NCBI GenBank assembly: GCA_963785035.1
Contig: CAWATG010000001.1
Location: 62,001 to 126,000, forward strand
Source of the DNA: CAWATG01 sp963785035
Lineage (GTDB): Bacteria > Actinomycetota > Acidimicrobiia > IMCC26256 > CAWATG01
DNA: 64,000 nt
Direction: 5' to 3'
Shown here: one piece after another, positions 7,872-15,046 of the stretch
Layout of the letters: every line of letters starts with the position of its first letter
How positions within the stretch are numbered: position 1 is the first letter of the stretch
Notes under the pieces: generated by a model
Told to the model about the DNA's origin: nothing
The model's input: the letters and a program-made list of their open reading frames with translations, nothing else
The model's database searches: none
Position numbers and translations under genes: made by a program

Positions 7872-8564
7872 ACGCGAATCCGGTGGTACTGGGAATTGCC
7901 TGGGGGGTCTTCCCAGCACTGCTCCTGCAACGGGTCGCTGCGCGGCGCGTGACCTTGCAACGCGCTCGTGGACTCGGTCCACAGTTCATGCAGCCAGTAG
8001 CCGGCGCAACTGTGAAAGCTCAGAGTATGACGGTGCGGATACGTGTTACATGCGCCCGCGCCCTGGGGCCAGTGGATCGCGTCTGATTCGGACTGGCGGC
8101 GTCGGCGTGCCCTGGCGAGGGAGCATCGAGCAATCGAGGCCGAATTGCCCGTCTACGTGGAGCTGCTCGGCGTGGGTTTCGGTGCAGGTTGCGTGCCGTT
8201 CACCGCGCTGGCTCTGTCTGCACCGTGGGCACCTCCGACCCTCGCGCCCTACGTCACGCGGGTGTTGGAGCGTTGCGCGTTGGGAGCGGCGTTTGCCGAG
8301 GCCCTCGACCCATTCAAAAATGGGGCGTCACCGTTGTTCCCCGTCGCCAACGCCCTCTTGGTGACCGAGCGCACGGGTGCGCCGGTAGGTCCTGCACTTG
8401 AACGCCTCGCGATCGAAACGCGCGCTGTCAACCGCCGCCGTGCTGAGGTCCATGCCCGCACGATACCGGTGCGCCTGCTGTTTCCCCTCGTGTTCCTGGT
8501 CCTACCGGCGTTTGCCAGCCTCACGGTCGTTCCCGTGCTGTTGACGGGCTTTGCCGACTCGTGA
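7868..8564 (+). CDS. TadC-like pilus assembly protein (T2SSF), frame-disrupted
   Basis: Second platform protein of the tad system. The ATG at 7868 opens a 72-codon frame (to 8086) with one N-terminal hydrophobic helix. The T2SSF part (REHRAIEAELPVYVELLGVG, then TERTGAPVGPALERLA and C-terminal helices) is in the +1 frame, from about 8031 to the stop at 8564. A stop at 8028-8030 in that second frame places any indel between 8031 and 8086. Alternatives: a one-base insertion or sequencing error, or a genuine second start at GTG 8043 giving a 173-residue protein overlapping a small 72-residue membrane protein. A single gene is favoured because TadC normally has both parts. Confidence 0.7.
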
Positions 8565-8574
8565 GCCGCGCCGC

Positions 8575-8600
8575 CATTTCCCCGTGTCATTTCCCCGTGT
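8575..8600 (+). repeat. 13-bp tandem duplication upstream of the pilin gene
   Basis: CATTTCCCCGTGT occurs twice head to tail (8575-8587, 8588-8600) in the 60-nt gap between tadC and the pilin gene. This is the only sizeable intergenic gap in the operon; the duplication may affect spacing of a pilin-specific signal. Confidence 0.85.
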
Positions 8601-8624
8601 CGCACCATGACCAGGAGGTCACCC

Positions 8625-8834
8625 ATGTCAATCCTGTTCCTTCTGCACAAGTACTTCGCGTCCAAGTTTCAGTCCGTGAAACGGCTGCGTTCGGATTTCG
8701 GTCAGACGACTGCTGAGTACGCACTGGTCATTCTCGGTGCCTGCGCGTTCGCGACCCTGCTCATCACCTGGGCAACGAAGAGCCACGCGGTCGGGAAGCT
8801 GTTCGACGAGGTAGTCGGCAAGATCCTGCCGTGA
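8625..8834 (+). CDS. DUF4244 Flp-type pilin
   Basis: 69-residue pilin-like protein. The central signature GQTTAEYALVILGACAFATL is the DUF4244/Flp prepilin motif: a short basic leader, a conserved Glu five residues into the hydrophobic stretch, then one transmembrane/assembly helix. Start ATG 8625 is preceded by AGGAGG at the ideal distance; an upstream in-frame ATG (8607) lies before that site and is rejected. It likely forms the pilus fibre, and the gap and strong RBS ahead of it suit a protein needed in excess. GTGA overlap with the TadE-like gene follows. A prepilin peptidase is not in the window. Confidence 0.85.
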   Translation: MSILFLLHKYFASKFQSVKRLRSDFGQTTAEYALVILGACAFATLLITWATKSHAVGKLFDEVVGKILP

Positions 8835-9214
8835 AACGCACGCCGGTGCACCTCACTGCGCAACGCGACCGTGGGCAGTCCACGGTTGAGTTCGCCTTGC
8901 TGTTACCAATGCTGGTGTTCGTGTTGCTCGCGATATTTCAGGTTGCGATCGTGGCGCGGGACCAGATTGCAGTCGCACATGCGGCACGTGTGGCAGCGCG
9001 ACACGCCAGTGTCGATCCAGACAGGTCACGCGCCGGTCATGCTGCGCGTGAGGTGCTTGCCGGTGTCGATGTCACGGTGCGCGGAGCATCGGGCGTCGGC
9101 TCATTGCTCACGGTGGTGGCCGAGTACCACGAACGGACGTCACTACCACTGGTGGGGACCTTATTCCCGGACCCGATCTTGCGATCGAAGGTCGTCATTC
9201 GGTCCGAACAATGA
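8831..9214 (+). CDS. TadE-family minor pilin
   Basis: 127-residue protein with a basic N-terminus and the TadE signature GQSTVEFALLLPMLVFVLLA, a prepilin-like transmembrane helix with Glu at the conserved position. The rest is a small extracytoplasmic domain. GTG 8831 overlaps the pilin stop; ATGA overlap downstream. Minor pilin or pilus-assembly role, by family. Confidence 0.88.
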   Translation: MKRTPVHLTAQRDRGQSTVEFALLLPMLVFVLLAIFQVAIVARDQIAVAHAARVAARHASVDPDRSRAGHAAREVLAGVDVTVRGASGVGSLLTVVAEYHERTSLPLVGTLFPDPILRSKVVIRSEQ

Positions 9215-9624
9215 CGCGTGAACGCCGATCGAGGGCCGGTTGCAACGAAGCCGAACACAAGGGCCCGTTTTGGCGTGACCAGGGGAGTGTCGCGATCGTG
9301 ATGTTGGCGGTTGTCGTGGTTGGCTGCATGTTCGCCCTTGGCGCTGCACGCTTGGGCCGAGCGGCGACGACCCAAGCGATGGTCGACGCGGCGGCTGACG
9401 CTGCGGCACTTGCAGCAGCCGATGCACTGGCGATGGGGCGCGGTGGTGACGCGGCGCAGGCTGCGGCAGCCGATATCGCCTCGGCGAACGGAACGCGGTT
9501 GCTCTCCTGCCAATGCGAAGGCGCCCATGCCGAGGTCGAGGTCGAGTTTCGCCGGAGCGTTGAGGGCCGCCGCGTGAGGGGGCGCGCCCGTGCAGAGGTC
9601 CTGCTGTTGCCAGGCGAGCGTTAG
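9211..9624 (+). CDS. Rv3654c-like TadE/TadG-type pseudopilin
   Basis: 137 residues: a cytoplasmic basic N-terminus, GSVAIVMLAVVVVGCMFALG as the membrane helix, an Ala-rich helix (DAAADAAALAAADALAMG) typical of Rv3654c/TadG-like helicase-secretion neighbourhood proteins, and a C-terminal beta domain with a CQC pair that could form a disulphide. It is last in the tad operon. Its TAG (9622-9624) overlaps the stop of the convergent helicase gene inside the 4-nt sequence TTAG. Confidence 0.82.
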   Translation: MTRERRSRAGCNEAEHKGPFWRDQGSVAIVMLAVVVVGCMFALGAARLGRAATTQAMVDAAADAAALAAADALAMGRGGDAAQAAAADIASANGTRLLSCQCEGAHAEVEVEFRRSVEGRRVRGRARAEVLLLPGER

Positions 9625-11888
9625 TCGGCGAGAAGGCTGAGCAACACAATCGCCGCGTGTTTGTCAAGGTATTCGTTCCAGTTGCCGCACTTCGGCGACT
9701 GGACACACGACGGGCATCCGGAGCTGCATGGGCAGGAGCGAAGAAGTTCCAATGTCGCAGCAATGTGGCGTTCGAGTGCCGCGAAAGCAAGCTCGGCGAT
9801 GCCTGCTCCTCCGGGATATCCGTCATAGACGAAGATCGTTGGTTCACCGGTTTGGGGATGTGCTGCCATGGAGACGCCACCGACATCCCAGCGATCACAG
9901 ATCGTAAAGAGGGGCAGCAGGCCGATGAGCCCATGTTCAGCGGCGTGCACTGCACCCAGCACCTGAGCGCCGGCGACGCCGTGGAAGGCGAGCGTCTCTG
10001 ACGGGATCGTGTACCAGCACGCGCGCGTCGGAAGTGATCGGGGAGGGAGGTCGAGATCACATGACTCGATCACCTCGTTCGTTGAGGCTCGCTTCCTTTG
10101 GTATGCGACCAGCCGGCTTGTTACCTCGACGGCGCCGAGGTCCGCGAAGCCACGGCCTTTGGCTACGCGAGTTTCGGTGTTGACGATGGTGAGGGCTGTT
10201 TCTTCGCGCGGCTGTGTGTACTCGTCGTCGTCAGTTTCGTTGAGAAACGCAATTCGTTGCACAACGTCGAGCCGATCGACGCGAAATTGTCGGCCCTGAT
10301 GAAGATAAATCGCTCCGGGGTGCGCAACGTGTCCGACACGCGCGCCGTCCACGGTGCCGATCAGTCGTTCATCGGCTTGATCGAGGAGTTGAAACTCCTC
10401 AGATGTTCCTGTTCGTAGTCCAACACCTGGTGCGGGAGCAGTTGCACCAGCCCAAACCATGCGGCCGCGTCGAGCAACGAGGAGATCGTCGAGTACCAGT
10501 TCACGCACGACGTCATCGATCGCTTCGCCGAAGTAGTCGACATCACTGGGCGTCAACGGCAGCTCGTGGGCGGCACAACTGATTTGGGGTCGCATCACAT
10601 ACGGATTCGATGGGTTGATCACCGCCGGCTCTGCTGCTCGATCGAACAGTGCTGTCGGATGCCGGACATACCACTGATCGAGTTGGTCATCGCCGGCGAT
10701 GAGTACGCCCGCAGAACGGCGCCCCGATCGCCCTGCCCTTCCGATTTGTTGGCGCAGCGATGCCAACGTCCCCGGGAAGCCATTGACAATGACGGCGTCG
10801 AGGGTCCCGACGTCGATACCAAGCTCGAGAGCATTGGTTGCGGCGACGCCGAGGAGCTCCCCGTTCGCGAGTGCAGCTTCAAGTGCTCGGCGTTCTTCGC
10901 CCAGGTAACCGGCGCGGTATGCGCTCACGCGTGAGGCGAGGGTAGGGGTGTCATTGGCAAGGACCTGTTTCGCAAGGGAAGCCACGAGTTCAGCACTCTT
11001 GCGACTGCGAGTGAATGCCAGCGTTTGCTGCTCTGCGCGCACGAAGCGGCTCAGAATTGTTGCAGTCTCAGCATTCGCCGATGCCCTTGCTCCAGCGTGT
11101 ACGTCGAGGAGCGGCCGTTGCCAAACGCCGAAGCAACGTTCACCCTGGGGCGCTCCGTCGTCGTCGATCGGATAGACGTCGAGCCCACAAAGACCTGATG
11201 CAAGCTCCGCGGGGTTACCGATGGTTGCGCTCGCAAAAAAGAATGTCGGTGACGATCCGTAGTGTGCGCAGACGCGGCGAAGGCGCCGGAGGAGGTGTGC
11301 AACATGGCTCCCGAAGATCCCGCGCAACGTGTGGAGTTCGTCGATCACGACATAGCGAAGTCGCAAGAAGAAGTCGGACCAGCGTTGGTGCATGGGGAGC
11401 ATTCCCATATGCAGCATCTCGGGATTGGTGAGCACGACGTTGCCATGTTTCCGAGCCCACTGTCGATCATCGGGCGGTGTATCACCGTCGTAGGTCACGG
11501 CTCTCAGGCCCGAGACCAGCCACGACCGCATCGAACGAAGCTGATCGTGTGCCAGTGCCTTTGTGGGAAAGATCAAGAGCGCGGTGTCACGCGTACCTCC
11601 GATCACCGATTCCAATATCGGGATCTGATAACACAGCGACTTTCCTGACGCGGTGCCGGTCGTGACCACGACGTGCTGGCCGACGCGTAGGCGATCGATG
11701 GCATCGGCCTGGTGCGTGAAGAACGAATGGATCTTGCGGGCGGCGAGACGCTCTGCCAACTCCGGATGCAATGGGTCGCGCAGCTCTGCGGTTCGCGCTT
11801 CGCGCGCCGGCGTCGAGGTTTGGTACACGAGACGGTCGGACAGAGCAAAGTCGCTGTCAAGCGCCCCCAACACAGTGCAAGCGTCCAT
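9621..11888 (-). CDS. DEAD/DEAH-box helicase with DUF1998 (MrfA/YprA-like)
   Basis: Superfamily 2 DNA helicase, 755 residues. Walker A GTASGKS, motif II DELH (DELHTLRGIFGSH), motif III SAT (FFFASATIGNP), motif VI QQIGRAGRSGR; a C-terminal DUF1998/MZB domain ends in a four-cysteine cluster CPCSSGCPSCVQSPKCG that should bind zinc. Bacillus MrfA repairs mitomycin C damage; the same role is inferred here. ATG 11888 is chosen because a promoter (TTGGCG, 17 nt, TACGGT) ends 7 nt upstream; an in-frame TTG at 11924 lies in that -35. Adjacent to the tad locus as Rv3649 is in M. tuberculosis. Confidence 0.92.
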   Translation of the reverse strand: MDACTVLGALDSDFALSDRLVYQTSTPAREARTAELRDPLHPELAERLAARKIHSFFTHQADAIDRLRVGQHVVVTTGTASGKSLCYQIPILESVIGGTRDTALLIFPTKALAHDQLRSMRSWLVSGLRAVTYDGDTPPDDRQWARKHGNVVLTNPEMLHMGMLPMHQRWSDFFLRLRYVVIDELHTLRGIFGSHVAHLLRRLRRVCAHYGSSPTFFFASATIGNPAELASGLCGLDVYPIDDDGAPQGERCFGVWQRPLLDVHAGARASANAETATILSRFVRAEQQTLAFTRSRKSAELVASLAKQVLANDTPTLASRVSAYRAGYLGEERRALEAALANGELLGVAATNALELGIDVGTLDAVIVNGFPGTLASLRQQIGRAGRSGRRSAGVLIAGDDQLDQWYVRHPTALFDRAAEPAVINPSNPYVMRPQISCAAHELPLTPSDVDYFGEAIDDVVRELVLDDLLVARRGRMVWAGATAPAPGVGLRTGTSEEFQLLDQADERLIGTVDGARVGHVAHPGAIYLHQGRQFRVDRLDVVQRIAFLNETDDDEYTQPREETALTIVNTETRVAKGRGFADLGAVEVTSRLVAYQRKRASTNEVIESCDLDLPPRSLPTRACWYTIPSETLAFHGVAGAQVLGAVHAAEHGLIGLLPLFTICDRWDVGGVSMAAHPQTGEPTIFVYDGYPGGAGIAELAFAALERHIAATLELLRSCPCSSGCPSCVQSPKCGNWNEYLDKHAAIVLLSLLAD

Positions 11889-11895
11889 CTCTTCG

Positions 11896-11924
11896 ACCGT
11901 AGCGGGTGCTCGCAACAGCGCCAA
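11896..11924 (-). promoter_or_regulatory. Promoter of the helicase gene (leaderless)
   Basis: On the minus strand -35 TTGGCG (11919-11924), 17-nt spacer, -10 TACGGT (11896-11901), then 7 nt to the ATG. This is one of the two places in the window where both boxes are recognisable. Confidence 0.55.
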
Positions 11925-11942
11925 TCGTCGTACAGCTCAGGA

Positions 11943-12878
11943 CTAGTGGTTTTGCAGCACGGCGTCGTCGCGGAAGTCGGCCAGGAAGCCCGCGATATCT
12001 GAACTTGGCGCAAGGCTCGAGCCGCTCCCTGCGCCCATCGGTAACAGCACGCTGCGCACGACCGCCGGGTTGATGTCGAGGGCTGTTCGCCCCAACTCAT
12101 AGAGGTCACGCAGGCCGATTCCTTCGACTTCTGTGTGGCGTCCCAGAATCGCGAGACCCTCGATGGTTCCGGTCGCTCCCGTGTGCTGCGCCCGGAACTT
12201 CGCAAGTGCCGAAATGAGCAGCGTCGCTTGATTCATCGTGCGTGAGTAGTCGCCGTTCGCGAATGTGTGGCGATCCCTTGAGAACGCCAGCGCCTGGTGT
12301 CCATTCATGTGGACTATGCCCGGATCGAAGTTGCTGCCCGAGAACTTGTCGTGCATCGGTCGCAGCACGGGTACATCAACGCCGCCGACGGCGTCGACCA
12401 GGCCGACGAAACCGGCGAAGTTGGTCATCACCGCGTAGCGCAAATCGATGCCCATGAGAGCGCCGATTGCTTGTGCTGCCAGCTTCGGTCCACCGAGCGC
12501 GGTGGTGGCGTTGACCTTGTTGCGTTGGCGCCCAGGAATGGCGATTGTTGTGTCACGTGGAATATTGACGATGGTCGCCTGAGCAGTCTTCGGATTGACA
12601 CCGACGACGTGGACGCCGTCCGCTCTTCCGCCTTCGACGCCAGGCCGGTAGTCGCTTCCCAGTACGAGCACAAAGAACGGTGCGGAGGGTTCGTTACGAT
12701 GGGATGCCGACCCATAGGTGACGCTCGACGTGTTGGTCACGCTGAACCATGTCGTTCCCGCCGCACCCGGAATGTGCCAGCCGTTCAACCATGCGGTGAC
12801 GAGCGCGCCAAAGGTCAGGATTGCAGCCAGAGGAAGGGCCGCGACGGCCACGAGGACACGACGTGTACGGGTGCTCAT
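11943..12878 (-). CDS. LytR-CpsA-Psr (LCP) family cell-wall glycopolymer ligase
   Basis: 311 residues: short cytoplasmic N-terminus, one transmembrane helix (about 8-32), then an extracytoplasmic LCP domain with the pattern LVLGSDYRPG, RADGVHVVGVNP, NIPRDTTI, the Arg/Asp-rich pyrophosphate pocket, and HQALAFSRDRHTFANGDYSRT. LCP enzymes attach wall polymers (arabinogalactan, teichoic acid, capsule) to peptidoglycan from lipid carriers. The start overlaps the stop of the upstream lipoprotein gene by ATGA, so both are probably made together. Confidence 0.9.
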   Translation of the reverse strand: MSTRTRRVLVAVAALPLAAILTFGALVTAWLNGWHIPGAAGTTWFSVTNTSSVTYGSASHRNEPSAPFFVLVLGSDYRPGVEGGRADGVHVVGVNPKTAQATIVNIPRDTTIAIPGRQRNKVNATTALGGPKLAAQAIGALMGIDLRYAVMTNFAGFVGLVDAVGGVDVPVLRPMHDKFSGSNFDPGIVHMNGHQALAFSRDRHTFANGDYSRTMNQATLLISALAKFRAQHTGATGTIEGLAILGRHTEVEGIGLRDLYELGRTALDINPAVVRSVLLPMGAGSGSSLAPSSDIAGFLADFRDDAVLQNH

Positions 12879-13546
12879 CGCGCGACTCGCGTTGGCGAAG
12901 CTGCGCGTTTCGGGGTGCGCGGCAGGCCAGGTCCGGCTCGGTGGACGGTGAGGTCGAAGCCGGTGATCTTCCAGTTGCCTGTTGGGTCGGGAGCGAAGAC
13001 GAAGCTGCCGCTCCGTTTGAGCTCGACCTGTTTGGTTTTGACGACGGCTGAAAGTTCGATGGCGATGTCGACCGATGCCAGAACGAACGTGCCGGACTGA
13101 TCGGCAAGGCTGGTTATCGAAGCCGTGAGGGTCTTTCCGGTCACGGTTGTCGCCGTACCGATCGCTCCATCCAAAAGGATGTCCAACTCTGCGGGTTCGA
13201 GTTTGGTGAACACGGCAGGCTCGAAAATGTTGGATATGTCAGGGGTCTTGGCGCTGAGGAGCGAGGCGACGATTCCCTTGTCGGTATAGGCCTGGATCGC
13301 GGCGAGGATCTGGGTACGTGCAGCGTCGGGCAGCGGGACCTCAGCGGGTCCAGCACTTGCGGTCCGGGAATTGGTGAGCTGTACCGTCGTTCCGGTGACC
13401 CTGACGGGTTTTGCAGTGGATACCGCGCCGTTCGAACGTGGCTTGGCGTCGTCACCGCAAGCCGTGACGCCGGCGGCGATCGCGATACCGAGAGCGCACG
13501 CTCGAAGGAACGGGGGACGGTTCACACGACAGAACAAGAGGGGCAT
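12875..13546 (-). CDS. Secreted lipoprotein of unknown function
   Basis: 223 residues with a lipoprotein signal: basic Arg residues, hydrophobic ALGIAIAAGV and lipobox VTAC (Cys about 30). The mature part, after a Ser/Pro-rich linker, is a mixed alpha/beta domain ending in GNWKITGFDLTVHRAGPG, which resembles the final strands of SnoaL/NTF2-like folds; that is only a guess. It is coupled to the LCP gene and may act in envelope assembly. ATG 13546 is used; GTG 13525 is an alternative start that still keeps the lipobox. Confidence 0.7.
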   Translation of the reverse strand: MPLLFCRVNRPPFLRACALGIAIAAGVTACGDDAKPRSNGAVSTAKPVRVTGTTVQLTNSRTASAGPAEVPLPDAARTQILAAIQAYTDKGIVASLLSAKTPDISNIFEPAVFTKLEPAELDILLDGAIGTATTVTGKTLTASITSLADQSGTFVLASVDIAIELSAVVKTKQVELKRSGSFVFAPDPTGNWKITGFDLTVHRAGPGLPRTPKRAASPTRVAR

Positions 13547-13564
13547 CGCTCTTGGCGTGGCGAC

Positions 13565-14227
13565 TCAGGATCCCGTGAGAAGACTGCGGACGGCGTCTTC
13601 TGAAGCAGGCGTCACCAAGGCGAGCACCTCATCGCCCGGCTGGAAGGTTGTGTCGCCTCGAGCCATGACGACGTGCTCATCGCGTACGACCGCGACAAAG
13701 GTTGCGTCCAAGGGGATCTCGATGTCGCGGATGGCCTTGCCGCTCACGGGAGTGTCGTCGGCCAACGTGACTTCGACGAGGCGAACTGCCCCGCCTTCGA
13801 GTTGGAAGAGGCGCACGAGCCGGCCGACACTGACAGCTTCGTCGACGAGCGCAGTGATCAGATGTGGTGTCGAAACCGATAGGTCGACTCCCCAGGTTTC
13901 GTTGAAGAGCCAGTGGTTCTTCGGGTGGTTGACCCGAGCGATGACGCGTGGAACGGCGAACTCCTGCTTTGCGAGTAAGGAGACGACCAGGTTGTCCTCG
14001 TCGTCACCGGTTGCCGCAACGACGACGTCGCATCGGTCGAGACCGGCTTCTTTGAGCGAGGAGACTTCGCAGGCATCGCCTACGAAGACTTCGAGGTTGT
14101 CCCGACGCGTGATCTTGTCCGCCGTTGACGGTGTCTGTTCGATCAACAGCACGGTGTGGCCGTTCTCGACAAGCTCGTTGGCGATGAAGGCGCCGACGTT
14201 TCCTGCACCCGCGATGGCAACGCGCAT
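13565..14227 (-). CDS. TrkA-family K+ uptake regulatory protein (RCK_N + RCK_C), second copy
   Basis: 220 residues. The N-terminal Rossmann RCK_N domain carries GAGNVGAFIANELVENG (nucleotide binding) and an acidic residue at the end of strand 2 (LLIEQ). The C-terminal half (about 135-220) is an RCK_C domain (LVEVTLADDTPVSGKAI ... GDEVLALV), which in Firmicutes and some actinobacteria binds c-di-AMP. It gates or regulates a potassium transporter from the cytoplasm. One-nucleotide overlap (TGATG) with the upstream paralogue. The pair corresponds to CeoB/CeoC of mycobacteria. Confidence 0.9.
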   Translation of the reverse strand: MRVAIAGAGNVGAFIANELVENGHTVLLIEQTPSTADKITRRDNLEVFVGDACEVSSLKEAGLDRCDVVVAATGDDEDNLVVSLLAKQEFAVPRVIARVNHPKNHWLFNETWGVDLSVSTPHLITALVDEAVSVGRLVRLFQLEGGAVRLVEVTLADDTPVSGKAIRDIEIPLDATFVAVVRDEHVVMARGDTTFQPGDEVLALVTPASEDAVRSLLTGS

Positions 14228-14898
14228 CAGTGACCCCCAGTGGTATGTGGTGGTTCGGCAAGGCGTTGATCGAGTGCGGGCAGGGATGCGTTGTCCGTGA
14301 CGAAATGCAACACGTCGCCTTCCTGTCCGACCAGGGTCTGGTCGAACACCCGCGCTGATCCAAGTCGGGTGACCGCGGCGAGCAGGAAGGTGCCCGGCAG
14401 CTGAAGGTCCGCGAGTCGCTTCCCTGCCCAGACGCTCGGGAGCCCACGTTCGACCAGGGCGACCTTGCCACTTGCGTCGACCCAGTCCGCCGCATGCTCA
14501 TCGGGTAGGAGACGTCGCACGACCTGGTCGGTGGTCCACGAAACGGTGGCGACGGTAGGAATCCCGAGCCGCTGGTAGATCACGGCTCGGCGTGGGTCGT
14601 AGATCCGCGCCACGACGCGCTCGAGGCCAAAGGTCTCCCGCGCAACTCTGGCCGACATGATGTTGGAGTTGTCGCCGCTCGTGACCGCAGCGAAGGCGCC
14701 GGCGCGCTCGATGCCCGCCGCGATGAGCGTGTCGCGGTCGAAGCCAAATCCTTCGATGGTCGTGCCGGCAAACGACTTGGGGAGGCGGCGGAAGGCCTCA
14801 GGGCGCTTGTCGACAATTGCCACCGTGTGTCCGAGCCGCTCCAAGAGCTCGACGAGCTCACTTCCGACCCGCCCACAACCGACGACGACTACGTGCAT
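14227..14898 (-). CDS. TrkA-family K+ uptake regulatory protein, first copy
   Basis: 223 residues, same architecture as its downstream neighbour: GCGRVGSELVELLERLG nucleotide-binding loop with IVDK at the ribose-binding position, then RCK_C (GKVALVERGLPSVWAGKRLADL ... in part). Start ATG 14898 has GAGGAG just upstream; the in-frame ATG 12 nt earlier is rejected. It is divergent from the KimA-like permease, with a 148-bp shared control region. No TrkH/TrkG channel subunit is present nearby, so the partner is probably the permease or a distant channel. Confidence 0.9.
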   Translation of the reverse strand: MHVVVVGCGRVGSELVELLERLGHTVAIVDKRPEAFRRLPKSFAGTTIEGFGFDRDTLIAAGIERAGAFAAVTSGDNSNIMSARVARETFGLERVVARIYDPRRAVIYQRLGIPTVATVSWTTDQVVRRLLPDEHAADWVDASGKVALVERGLPSVWAGKRLADLQLPGTFLLAAVTRLGSARVFDQTLVGQEGDVLHFVTDNASLPALDQRLAEPPHTTGGH

Positions 14899-15046
14899 GC
14901 TGCTCCTCAAAGCGTGGCCGACTCGGAGCGTGGGGCTTCAACCGGCGACGTGTCCGACCCGAATGGGCAGAAGCACTCGACAGTACCTGATGCCTGTTGG
15001 CTGTTCCGATCGAGAGAGGCGCGCTGGCTGTGCTGAACTAGCGCCC

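Noticed and set aside
14899..15046. A ydaO/c-di-AMP riboswitch upstream of the KimA-like permease
   Set aside because: The 148-bp gap lacks the conserved ydaO core and is short for divergent promoters plus an aptamer.
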